From a virus: a DNA stretch of 44,150 bases. The stretch lies in IMG/VR virus record IMGVR_UViG_3300037189_030749, positions 1-44,150 of that record. One strand, written 5' to 3'. Positions 25,301 to 33,768 of the stretch are shown here, in pieces. Both the position numbers and the translations under genes were made by a program. Positions within the stretch are counted from its first letter, which is position 1. Every line of letters starts with the position of its first letter. The notes under the pieces are model-generated. The model searched no databases. It worked only from the letters and a program-made list of their open reading frames with translations, and was not told the origin of the DNA.

Positions 25301-28300
25301 AGTGGCAAATCTCAACAGATGATCATTTATATACAAACAACTGTTGGCTGGTATCACCGGTAATACCACATTGCTGGTCACCTGATTGTACTTGAGATGT
25401 GTATCCAGGTAACGGAAGATAGCGCCATTCCTGTTGTTGGTATAGCGATATCCAGGAGCACCCACCACCAATTCAGCACCGGTCTGGTCTAATTTTACTT
25501 CTTGACCGAATTCCAAGGAATCATTCACCAGAGCAGGCAATACGTTTGCTGTACTGATCAGCCTGGAGTATTCAACACTTATCTGAGCACCAGCATCCAC
25601 AGGTTGTGACAGTACCACTATCTGGTAACTGATGTTGCAACTGTTGAAATTATAGGGATTGGGATCAGTGTACAACACCACATTGCTGATGTCACGATCA
25701 GTACACAATTTCAAGGTGTCCTTGTCCACATATTGCACATAGTATGCAGTGTTGTTGACAAAATTTGCAGGCACTGGACCACTGATCTGTACTTGATCCT
25801 GATCTGCCATGCCATGATCCAATACGGTCAATACTGCTTGCCCGTCGATCTCTATGATCCTCTGTATGACTAAACTTTGCCTGCCCAGCATATAATCTGT
25901 TCTTATCTGCTGATCCACTGTTATAACAGGATCCATGTAATAGGGTTCGCCAGTGGATATGGTATTAGTATTGTTTTGGCCCAGGACATCTATGTGGAAT
26001 TTGGTCTGTGATGCAGTAGCTTTTACTATTCTGACCTCACGTTCCAGTATCTCTACTGTTCCATAGCCACCATAACTCTTGTGTCCCACAGCTATACGCC
26101 TACCTGTGGCATCTGTGCTGATGCTCGATCCCCAATCACTACTGTTGGTACCCTCGTATGCTCCCACCAGTTTATAGTAATCTCTATAATGGATGGTTAT
26201 CACACTGTCAAGATCTGGAGCTACTGTGAAAAAGATGTTGTCTGGATTGGGACTTAGTGTATAATCCAGGTTGGGTATCTGCACTACCTGATCTATCATC
26301 ACAGTAACATCATTGGCTTGCAACAGTTTTGTCTGTGCAGCACTGGGGAAAGCATATTCCTGGCTGGTGCTATCACCTGTATAACTGACGCTACCAGATA
26401 TCACAGTGGTGTAACGGAAGCTGTAAAGCTGCCCATTGACGCTATCTGTCACATACAGCCAATTGCCATCCTTGCTGACAGTCATACCAGCCATATCACC
26501 ATCAGTGAATGCATAATAGATTATCTGTTTGATGCTGATTTCACGATCCACGATTTCAGCCACGTGTACTATTCCCCGGCCAGCACAAGTGCCTGAGATG
26601 CACACCCGATCTTGATCACTGATACTGATTTCTTTACCGAAATCACTTATGGCTGCATTTGCAGGATTGAGCCTGGATGTCTGGTTCCAGTTGTTACTGG
26701 TATCCAATGTGTACAGATAAACTGCACCTGTTGAACCTCTGCCCGGACTGTTGACCACGCTGTAATTTTGTCTGCTGTTGATCACCACCCGCTCACCGTA
26801 ACGGTCCACCGGGTGGGTGTATATGGGACTGATCATCTTGTCGAATTGCCAGCTGTCTGTGTTCTGTAACACGCTGTAATCTTTAGGATCATGATCGATG
26901 TAAACTATGTCTCCATTCTTCCAACCACGGGCTGGTTGGAAATCTCCGAAACTAAATTTATCGGTGAATCTGACATTTACCAGTTTATACACCAGTGAAC
27001 GGATGGTCTGTGTTCCTATGCTGATGTTGTTCTTGACGTTTACTGTGAAGTATGCCCCTGCCACTGCTTTAATGGTGTAGAATCCTGCCAGATCCACCTG
27101 GTTATTGGTGTTATTCAACACAGTACTGTGCAACATGATCACATCTAATACCTGGAATCCATGGGCAATATCTGTGGTGAATGTCAGTTCGTTAGGTGCA
27201 GTCTGGGAACAGTTTGTCACATAGATGCGATCAGTGAGAGTGACACGATAGGTGGCCCATTGACCAGCATTGTCGTTAGCCACCCATACCAGGCTTCCTT
27301 CACCCAATAAGCTGTTGATACTGTCTATCTGATCTATCTTCTGTATGTTGAATACTGTGGCGCTGACTTCACTGCTACGCACCGGCCCTGTATCACCTAA
27401 TATCTGTGGTTTGGCAACACCTGCAAATATATTCTTGTCATATTCATATGGACATTGTATCAGATCAGTTTGACGATAATTGTTGGCTCCTGGCAGATCT
27501 TGATCAGTGGCATCTTGGAAAGCCAGAGCATACTGGTTATTGATGCTGCTGATTCCTGCCAGATCCAGTTCGAACAGTTGTTGTTGTTGTGTATTACCGA
27601 ATCTGTCCAGGCGTACTGCAAACAATTCCTGGATCTCTATACTAGTATCCAGGCTCTCATTCTGTGCGCGGATGAATGCCTGCACCACTGCCTGGCTGCC
27701 TTTCTGTTTCAGCATGCCCAGATAGAATTTGTGTTGGCTGACCACATCCAATCCCAGAGCATTGAGATATCTTCTCTTGCTGAAACCAGTGGCATGCCTG
27801 CCATACATGTCTGCCAATGCGTTGACATTCTGCTTGTCCACGTCATAGAATCCCAGGAATTGGCTGGCATCGTATGCTGGATTGGGTATCAACTGATGTT
27901 GCAGCAGGTCACCTGAAATCTCATACCATAGACCGTGGTTGAATTTACCAGCACCAGGTGTGAAGTTCTTGGCAGTGTAATAATGGTTCTTGTGGAAGGT
28001 CACGTCGCCGCGATAATAATCAGTGTAACTTTGCCAATTTTCCACAGGCCTGACATTTATCAGATATCCTGGTGCATAAAGGCTGCCGTTCCAATCCTGT
28101 GTCTTATTGCCTTGTATCTTGATCCTGCTCTGGCGATTGCCCATGACAGGATCAAATATCACATCATTGAAAACTGTGCGGTTGTCCAGCACCAAAGCAT
28201 GTTCATATTGTACCACGCTCAGGTCCAACAGGTGTATGCCTTTGTTCTGGGATCTGGTCTGGATATGGAAATCGTTGCCATCACGGTATATGCGATAGTC

Positions 28301-31300
28301 GCTGCTCTTGAGCGTCCTGCCATCGCTGTCTACCAGCCTGGTATAATCGCTGCGATTGCTCAGTGTTTCCACAGCACCATAATCGCTGTGGAATTTCAAG
28401 GATACACCAGCAGGTGTCACACTGATCACCACGTCCTGACCCCAGTGCTGTTGGTTCCAGAACAGGAACTCTTTCACAGCTAGTGTCCAATTACTCACAG
28501 TCTGTTGATCGTCTAATATATCATCGAATTGGAATCCCTGTTGTGCAAGATAATGTCCATACCCCATGAGGAAGTTCACAACAGCCTGTTTGTTGGCCAA
28601 TATCTGTCCATAAGGCATGCTGATGACGTTTGTGCTGAATTTTTCGTAGATCAGTATGCTGTCTGTTCCCACAGTCAGGGTGTAGGAATTATTAGTATCC
28701 AACACAGGAGTCAGCAGGAAGTAGGGCTTAACGGTATCGAATCCGTATATCTTATAAGTGTCTCCTATCCGTACTATGGTCACTGCGCTGTAGATGGCAC
28801 GGGCAATCACACTGCTCTTGCTGAAAACCACATGATAATTTTCATTAGGGATCATTATGCTGTTGTTGGTGGTCTGTGGGCTGACCTGATCTGCCAACAA
28901 TATCAGCTGCTGTTTGTCTGTATAACCAGCCAGTTTGTACACCAGATTGATCTGGCTGTTTTCCACGAAATCATACCAGGTGTGTTGCAGTTGCTGGTTG
29001 CGTGACAGAATGAAATCTCTGACCCACACGTTAGTTCCAGCATGGAAATCTGTGCTGTCACTCAGCTTGTGATTCCATTCACGTGTATTGGTCTGTTTAT
29101 CCACTAATTGTCCGGTCAACACATCACGGATCTGGTCTCTGGTATTGAACCTGAGGCTGGCATATTCGGCAGGGCGAGCTAATGCACAAGCTATCTGTAT
29201 GGCAAAAGGATAATAGCTGCTGCGCCTCCAGGAATTCTCAGCAGGTGCCCAGTCGCCCACTTTCCAATCATTAGTGGTACTGAAATCCTGATAATTCTTT
29301 ACCAGGAAACTGTCAGGGCTTAACAAGTTGCCATGTGAATCCACAGGGATTATCTGGCTAAGTCCTGGCCTGCTGTATCTGACATCTAACCTGGCCTGGC
29401 CAGGATTGCTGCCCCTGATGAATCCCATCTCCAGATCCATCCACATTGTCATGTTGGCATTGGTATATGGAGCTGAGCCATAAGCTGCTGTCCACCAATC
29501 AGGCATGTCGGCAAAGCCCAACATCTGCCAGGGCTTGTGGTGTGGTTGATCAGTATCATAGAAATACTGATAGATGCCACGCCAATGTCCTGGCACCGGC
29601 TCATTGTATATGACATCACGGCCACTATTATAATTAATGGTGAAGGCATCATAACCTGTGCCAGTGTTTTCAAAGATGTCGATGGCAAACTGCCCGCTCC
29701 ATTCCAACAGGCTCTGACCGATGAATTTGTTCCATTCGGTCATGGTATAATCAGTCTTACGGAAAGCGCCAGGCTTCATGCTATTGATGCCAGTGTTCTC
29801 ATCATCCCTGTAAAATGTCTGGCAATTATTGTATACCCTACGCTCATATTCCATGAGGATGTTATCGCGATAATCACCATATGCTGGAGTGATGCTGCCA
29901 TCATGTCCTATGATCACCTGGATGGGTGTGGTATAGGTGTTGTCAGTTTCTATCACAGGCATGCTCAGCGGATACAATCCCAGCTTGCTGGGTGTGGCAG
30001 GTATCACATTCGCCTGTGTTGATGCATATTCCAGGATGGTTATGGTATCATTGAGGAATATGGCCAGGTCATTGCTGAGTGTCAATGTGTAACCCTGTAC
30101 TGTATAATCTTTGCCACGCAGCAACAATATGTTATTGCGATAGGCCAGTATGGATGTGTAATTGCTTTCCTGTAGATCATAATTCTGGTTAAGATTATAT
30201 GACCTGTATCCCAAGTTGATCACAGGATACTGGTTGGAGTAATCAGGCAGTCCATGGGCTGCCATGTCAGTGTGATAATAAGGATCGGTAGGTTTAGCAT
30301 CCTGCGATAATGTGGCTAATACCAGATCCAAACACTGCCTGATATTGGAGGTATCAGCAAAATTGGTATTATTGATCTGATCATGTAGATTGATCATGAA
30401 CTGGCCATATGCTGTCATGTTTTGCCGTATGGCACTGATAATATTGCAATCCGGATTGAGGCTTAATGTGGTATGTGCCCACATTCCAGCACTATGTTGC
30501 AATAGTTTACCAGGAACACCAGTGAGATCGATGTCACGGCTATTGTTTATACCAGATGCTTCGCCTGAAAACTCCATGCTATTGCTGGATATTTCTATCA
30601 GATGGTTTCTCATCTGTCCCAATGTGACATCTGTTATCAGTTCGTTCTTATTGTTCACACCCAGATTAACTGGTATCTCATAAGTGGCATAAGTGTCTCC
30701 AGCTATGCCTGCGATCATCACTGTCAAACGATCACCTACTGATAAGTCTTGATGCAGGTGTAGGGTGACATATTTGTCTTGTACGATTATGTCATAACTG
30801 TTTTTATCCATGAGGCGGGCATTGACCCGTATCTTGGCATCTATCAATCGTCCACTCTCTTCATAAGTGGTCTTGAATATGAAGTCATTCACACGAACAA
30901 TGTTAACATCTACGCTGTATACTACTTTTTGTCTGCTGCGTTCCCTGACCCGATCCCAGCCTGTGAGATACTTTATTCTGCTGTCAGGATCGATGCTGGC
31001 AGCATATCCTGTGCGGATGTGTCGTTGTGTGTTCTTGCTGTCTTGGGTGTAGTTGAACACATCTGTGTGGTAATAATTGGTGAAAACTATGTCACCTATG
31101 TTACCGATGTTCTGATATTTTAATGGTATTCCCAACACCTTATCTGATGTGCCAGTTGCATCAGCATAGCCAAACAAGCGGCTGCCTTTGAAATTGGTGC
31201 CCAGATATTTCTGGTTGTGCCCAAAGCTGTCAGTCTGCTTGTCAACTATCTCGAACAACGGGGGCTGTGGTATTCCCAACTTCTGTTGGCTGCGTTGCCA

Positions 31301-33754
31301 TTCTCCCTGGTGATAGTGATACACCACGCCTTGGTTCTCGATGCCACTGTCAACTACAACTACATCACCTTCTGTAGCAGTGCCCACAGGTGTGAGTGTT
31401 ATCTGGCTGGCTTCATTAGTGAATGTGTAACTGGTACCAGCTGGCACATCAGTGGTGACACTGTTGCTCAGGTATATCTGGTTGCGATCGTGATCGATCA
31501 CGACCACAGTACATCCTGGTACTAGCCCTGGTCCTGTGACCAGATCACCCACACGTATGGTACTAACATTTCCAAGTTGTAGCACACGGGTATCAGCAGG
31601 TATGAAGCTCAATGCCTGGAAGTTGCTGTTACGGAAGCTCTGCGCCAGCACATTTTTAACTTGATAGATGGTTTTTCTTATTTCTGGTCTAGTATCTGTG
31701 GCAAATATGATCTTGATGCCATCCACTAATAGTATGCCATCACAGTTGTATTGACCGAAATAAACCTGTTCTGCAGCCAACACATCACCAGTGAGTTCTT
31801 TGCTCAAGGTGATCTGTTTATTCTGTACATCTACCTTGGTAACCCTGGTGTCTGTATGGATGTTTACCCCAGTGATCAATTGGTTTACAGCCACACCTGA
31901 TATATCACCTAATGTTAAAACATTAGTGCCAACAGCAGCATCCAGTATGGTCTGGTGGAAGAAGAATTCGCTCTGTAAGCTGAGGTTGTTCAGTCCCAGT
32001 ACCTGATTGAAAGCATCAGTCGTGGTCTGATCGTAGATGTTTACAGTGGTCAGGAACTTCTGTCCATGATCAAATAACTGGATGTCTGGAACAAATTCCA
32101 CTATGGGACGCTGTGCTTGGAAATTGGGGTTCAACACCAGTTGCTTTCCGGTTATGGAAGCCACATAATCCAATATGCTGCGATGGAACCAACGATTATT
32201 ACGGCTCCAGGCATTGCGATCCCTGCTGCCACGGCTGATGGTGATGTAGTCTGGAATCACAGGATTATTCTGGCTGCTGTCGTATCCACTGGTGTCATAA
32301 GGATCAAAATCATATTCACCACCCAGATAATAATTGAATAATTCAGGTGTGACAAATTCCTTCCATGGCATCAGTCGGCAACCATGACTGAGATTTTCCA
32401 CCACATATACCTGTCCATTATATTCAGGAGGATTGACGTTTCCACCAAAGGTCACTTTCAATCCATTACTGAATCGGATTCCATTGGGACTGGTATATTC
32501 TGTGGAACCCAGGATGTCACTGATGTTAAGCACACTGTTGGGATCTGGATCCAGCAACCTGATCTCACCCACGAAATCAGGATTGCTGCTGTCTTGGTAA
32601 TACAGCTTGTCCATGAGTGCAGTAAGAGTGGGAAATTTCTGTAGTGTGTCAAGCAGATCCCGGTATACCCATATGTGTCCATAGGTGTTGCCTTCTGTGA
32701 CAAACACACGCCGGTTCCTGTCCAGGTCGCTGACATAAACCAATTGGATGATGTTGTTGGTGTCCACGCTGACTTGCCACACACCCAGTTGTTGTTCCAG
32801 CGGTATATGAGCAGGCCAACCTGCTGTATTATTGATTATGATATTCCTGCTACCAGTGGTGTTTAACCTGGTGCCATCAAGATCTTTATTTTTCAGAAAA
32901 TTAGCAAATAAATTGCCTTGCAATTCATTATAAGGCAGATCGGTTATCACATCCACTGTGACGGTAGAAATGGGCATGTTATATAATCTATCTTGTGCAT
33001 CTCTCAGAGGCACACCAAAGCTGATCACACCGTTGTCAGTGCCATTATTGACCACACCCAGTATCTGCCTGCTATCGATATTGTGTTGATATTGTGTATG
33101 CCCTGACAGTCCAGGTTCTGTCTGTATCCAGAACTTATATCCAGGTTGATCCACATGGAAATTATAAATGCGGCCACGCACTAGATATAATACAGGGTTC
33201 ACGTTTTCCACTTCAGCAAAAACATAACCTGTTTGTGTCTGCTGCGGGCTGGTCTTCCTGCTGATGTGGTAATCACTCACAGCATCGTCTGTGACGTTGG
33301 CGTTCACTTCCACTGCGGCAGGTCCTGATGGAACCCAATAATATTGGCGATAGTTCACCAATTTGTCCAGTTCTGTGAAACTGTTGTAATTGTAATATTC
33401 CTGTCCGAACAACCTGGCGTGATCATTGATCACGCTGCCATCATTGCCGCATTGATTCAGCATATCCACATAGTTGTAGACATTACCATCCACTATCAGG
33501 TCGCTGTTGTTCTGTTTGTTGCGCACTCGCAATCCAGGTTCCAGCTGATAGAATTGGCTGTAAGAATCAGACTCAGTGATGTAGCTGTCATTGACCCGGA
33601 AATTATTACTCAGATCTTTCTGTCCCACATAACCATAGATGGGTTTTAATGAAGGTTCCTGTATCAACTGATCCACAGTGGCATTGAGGAATTTTTCATT
33701 CGTATTTGTCTGGAAAATATTTGGTAAGAACTTTTTAGTGCTGCGTTTTGCCAT
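19334..33754 (-). CDS. Giant baseplate/tail virion protein, 4806 aa
   Basis: The largest gene here, right after the gp6-like wedge gene, where T4 carries gp7 to gp10. The head (LPNIFQTNTNEKFL, VDQLIQEPSLKPIYGYVG) and blocks such as PVPGHWRGIYQYFYDT resemble giant structural proteins I recall from marine T4-like phages. Zones: a cupredoxin-like region near residues 165-270 (NPVLYLVRGRIYNFHVDQPG, then GVVNNGTDNGVISFGVPL) without visible copper ligands; about 2310-3010, seven FG-GAP-like units such as FGQEVKLDQTGAELVVGAPG; a GKGYTQASVTITG unit near 3700; beta-sandwich repeats (YVSDGIQQVYSW, YISDGVTRTFLLPDV) near 4000-4350; and two flagellin-IN-like repeats near 4580-4640 and 4700-4760. Ribosome binding site AGGT; no promoter in the 14-base gap, so it depends on the gp6 promoter. 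Probable peripheral baseplate and fibre scaffold; exact role unknown. Confidence 0.85.
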   Translation of the reverse strand: MAKRSTKKFLPNIFQTNTNEKFLNATVDQLIQEPSLKPIYGYVGQKDLSNNFRVNDSYITESDSYSQFYQLEPGLRVRNKQNNSDLIVDGNVYNYVDMLNQCGNDGSVINDHARLFGQEYYNYNSFTELDKLVNYRQYYWVPSGPAAVEVNANVTDDAVSDYHISRKTSPQQTQTGYVFAEVENVNPVLYLVRGRIYNFHVDQPGYKFWIQTEPGLSGHTQYQHNIDSRQILGVVNNGTDNGVISFGVPLRDAQDRLYNMPISTVTVDVITDLPYNELQGNLFANFLKNKDLDGTRLNTTGSRNIIINNTAGWPAHIPLEQQLGVWQVSVDTNNIIQLVYVSDLDRNRRVFVTEGNTYGHIWVYRDLLDTLQKFPTLTALMDKLYYQDSSNPDFVGEIRLLDPDPNSVLNISDILGSTEYTSPNGIRFSNGLKVTFGGNVNPPEYNGQVYVVENLSHGCRLMPWKEFVTPELFNYYLGGEYDFDPYDTSGYDSSQNNPVIPDYITISRGSRDRNAWSRNNRWFHRSILDYVASITGKQLVLNPNFQAQRPIVEFVPDIQLFDHGQKFLTTVNIYDQTTTDAFNQVLGLNNLSLQSEFFFHQTILDAAVGTNVLTLGDISGVAVNQLITGVNIHTDTRVTKVDVQNKQITLSKELTGDVLAAEQVYFGQYNCDGILLVDGIKIIFATDTRPEIRKTIYQVKNVLAQSFRNSNFQALSFIPADTRVLQLGNVSTIRVGDLVTGPGLVPGCTVVVIDHDRNQIYLSNSVTTDVPAGTSYTFTNEASQITLTPVGTATEGDVVVVDSGIENQGVVYHYHQGEWQRSQQKLGIPQPPLFEIVDKQTDSFGHNQKYLGTNFKGSRLFGYADATGTSDKVLGIPLKYQNIGNIGDIVFTNYYHTDVFNYTQDSKNTQRHIRTGYAASIDPDSRIKYLTGWDRVRERSRQKVVYSVDVNIVRVNDFIFKTTYEESGRLIDAKIRVNARLMDKNSYDIIVQDKYVTLHLHQDLSVGDRLTVMIAGIAGDTYATYEIPVNLGVNNKNELITDVTLGQMRNHLIEISSNSMEFSGEASGINNSRDIDLTGVPGKLLQHSAGMWAHTTLSLNPDCNIISAIRQNMTAYGQFMINLHDQINNTNFADTSNIRQCLDLVLATLSQDAKPTDPYYHTDMAAHGLPDYSNQYPVINLGYRSYNLNQNYDLQESNYTSILAYRNNILLLRGKDYTVQGYTLTLSNDLAIFLNDTITILEYASTQANVIPATPSKLGLYPLSMPVIETDNTYTTPIQVIIGHDGSITPAYGDYRDNILMEYERRVYNNCQTFYRDDENTGINSMKPGAFRKTDYTMTEWNKFIGQSLLEWSGQFAIDIFENTGTGYDAFTINYNSGRDVIYNEPVPGHWRGIYQYFYDTDQPHHKPWQMLGFADMPDWWTAAYGSAPYTNANMTMWMDLEMGFIRGSNPGQARLDVRYSRPGLSQIIPVDSHGNLLSPDSFLVKNYQDFSTTNDWKVGDWAPAENSWRRSSYYPFAIQIACALARPAEYASLRFNTRDQIRDVLTGQLVDKQTNTREWNHKLSDSTDFHAGTNVWVRDFILSRNQQLQHTWYDFVENSQINLVYKLAGYTDKQQLILLADQVSPQTTNNSIMIPNENYHVVFSKSSVIARAIYSAVTIVRIGDTYKIYGFDTVKPYFLLTPVLDTNNSYTLTVGTDSILIYEKFSTNVISMPYGQILANKQAVVNFLMGYGHYLAQQGFQFDDILDDQQTVSNWTLAVKEFLFWNQQHWGQDVVISVTPAGVSLKFHSDYGAVETLSNRSDYTRLVDSDGRTLKSSDYRIYRDGNDFHIQTRSQNKGIHLLDLSVVQYEHALVLDNRTVFNDVIFDPVMGNRQSRIKIQGNKTQDWNGSLYAPGYLINVRPVENWQSYTDYYRGDVTFHKNHYYTAKNFTPGAGKFNHGLWYEISGDLLQHQLIPNPAYDASQFLGFYDVDKQNVNALADMYGRHATGFSKRRYLNALGLDVVSQHKFYLGMLKQKGSQAVVQAFIRAQNESLDTSIEIQELFAVRLDRFGNTQQQQLFELDLAGISSINNQYALAFQDATDQDLPGANNYRQTDLIQCPYEYDKNIFAGVAKPQILGDTGPVRSSEVSATVFNIQKIDQIDSINSLLGEGSLVWVANDNAGQWATYRVTLTDRIYVTNCSQTAPNELTFTTDIAHGFQVLDVIMLHSTVLNNTNNQVDLAGFYTIKAVAGAYFTVNVKNNISIGTQTIRSLVYKLVNVRFTDKFSFGDFQPARGWKNGDIVYIDHDPKDYSVLQNTDSWQFDKMISPIYTHPVDRYGERVVINSRQNYSVVNSPGRGSTGAVYLYTLDTSNNWNQTSRLNPANAAISDFGKEISISDQDRVCISGTCAGRGIVHVAEIVDREISIKQIIYYAFTDGDMAGMTVSKDGNWLYVTDSVNGQLYSFRYTTVISGSVSYTGDSTSQEYAFPSAAQTKLLQANDVTVMIDQVVQIPNLDYTLSPNPDNIFFTVAPDLDSVITIHYRDYYKLVGAYEGTNSSDWGSSISTDATGRRIAVGHKSYGGYGTVEILEREVRIVKATASQTKFHIDVLGQNNTNTISTGEPYYMDPVITVDQQIRTDYMLGRQSLVIQRIIEIDGQAVLTVLDHGMADQDQVQISGPVPANFVNNTAYYVQYVDKDTLKLCTDRDISNVVLYTDPNPYNFNSCNISYQIVVLSQPVDAGAQISVEYSRLISTANVLPALVNDSLEFGQEVKLDQTGAELVVGAPGYRYTNNRNGAIFRYLDTHLKYNQVTSNVVLPVIPANSCLYINDHLLRFATGSTQDILDTINNAGILGISAALVSSKIQIIAAPPAIMRLRNGLTDVLSLLGMSSWNHSQLILSPLTQDTEKFGERITLSPDGQLLLVGTSVSDNYKITTFDNGALTFDNRTLVDLKDKTYRSGTAYLYELQGPGDTDRPDKYVYASTLSHKDLSTQSKFGTGVAISENWLAIGSPSGNVNDQPQGTLYIYKNPVAERVWKTLRRKGAEYDSSRITHAYLYDRNTRTKMQDLIVLDPLHSKFAPTVASKLNYISNTDPAVYTNAPNRLTFNTDQRSSWGYQQVGQTWWDTNNIKLMDQDQGDIIFKLNTWNNAFPNSSISIYQWIESDVPPLEFSTANGKTKPLYVQTDVYSTRTIVDNITGAAQVRYYFWVRNSNLNDVSTIEMEQILASPRQQDQAYISVLDTNLLGLYNCQGLIGSDTSLILRTSESDTSVTHSEWAVFDDGSDLGTNQEIYDKIRHSLSGQDDQDRPVPDTRLPEKQRYGTSVRPRQTVFGDLYQARQSYFLQLNEFCKNVCITLIRPSFLAALGRHDPVPDSSHYVTSVQDLTELGYLDQRLYTLGAKVLVSQDSDVSGGWSIRELRKDPQNKFYWYLVRVQTYDVRKYWTSTDWYSPEYTQDTKTNYNIDNEGEINNLPLALGDVIYIRNSDAGGWKMCLVTGNGLTLLAQQGATVSFSDNLWDNSQNGLGLDGSSLDSTSYGKDCNKEVSVIFQAVIEHLMTQEFRTDLKSIMRSLMNLQLSQTLDADWVMKTSLVDMYQRVRKLDQLPVFLPDIQDSISEFFQEIKPFHVYLKKYVARYDNMQNPDVAQLDITDFDLQPYYNIDASRYRSPQLNNQIDQVALARTVYAPWLNNHAYGAERVRMIHTGTGYIASTVSVKIYGNGTGAKAKATVVNGVITKITVTDPGKGYTQASVTITGINDTPAVAAVHLGLGLARNIKTQLKFDRYTYSNQVQDWKPDTSYKLDQVVSYIDPAFRCVVDHVSNNRFNMLNFRLMIIRIWTPDTSYNKEDVVIYRDSLWDHTGPVAYVVTESFVSGNDFDAAKLRPYAGNWLDNAADRIWSYYQTGPGKAGRDLSQLMAGIKHAGVQVIGPGFDQASGYDQPAYDQAPYDPVYRDELGLDIIRGPQAIDTIYTSQFTDQMLGIRPEDIITEGGQFVDANNVPAPEELLPGRLMDTLDITVTTSATYMLTHYINPEIRQVAYVSDGIQQVYSWSDVSLPQAGSEFVWVAVEKYGPLDLDLDYTLDLSGKNVILTNPAVAGLTLQINIWGSTGFAQSSNARYISDGVTRTFLLPDVSLVDCKQVYVRIQQDHYTDFTLSKTDNGVLVTLAHKPKLNDEISLHSYGYDNGLRSYARINEYTYSTSAGAPVNYNLVLADPVLQEEPAIVHTIVRVNNTYLTPSSQAYYTANGMTSKFSLSQLRYVSNLNLIRDSDIVVVVDGITMKNRIEYQVVRVAGQWPQIQFNVTPLPGSQIIISDSSYSDYRIHSTNSVTIDPSLGLHDTDRVHVLTLTNHDMIDLKTWVYTGNNMGTYVNVNAGFDGDILDDSPFDNELSQIRTDLPFVLPVDIEDPGAVMITINGMLQMPYLDYRLIGKNRIIFDQYIADADIIVVRAFGSANRNRWSKFRIFKDLTDTTTYQVIKQDHMTYLTQDLYQADEWIYVADLSRLADSDPSVNKPGVVFVNGERITYGVKDLANSRLGLLRRGTAGTGAADRHDTFSILQDASDMMNIPQSTETELLTEGIDATWLGLTLGSFAAVNVVAGTSMLAPRTEITGSIRIDGQDISIGYLTTNITANRSKITNAINAVSSITGVTAIDSGSDTTGIKLSDLIGQDIVVDISGGFTDSNGADLGYTGLQQGTSPLSAITVVPGSAMTAPSASTSTQILINGTIVNLLLTTNTATNRSRIVTSINALTAFTGVIAADTGNDATGITLTGTPGFSIFTQLIDVVITNKAGQLVTVANGQKLRQGHLWIKPGQTLHESDSIQARYIRSA

Positions 33755-33768
33755 TATTTTTTACCTGA

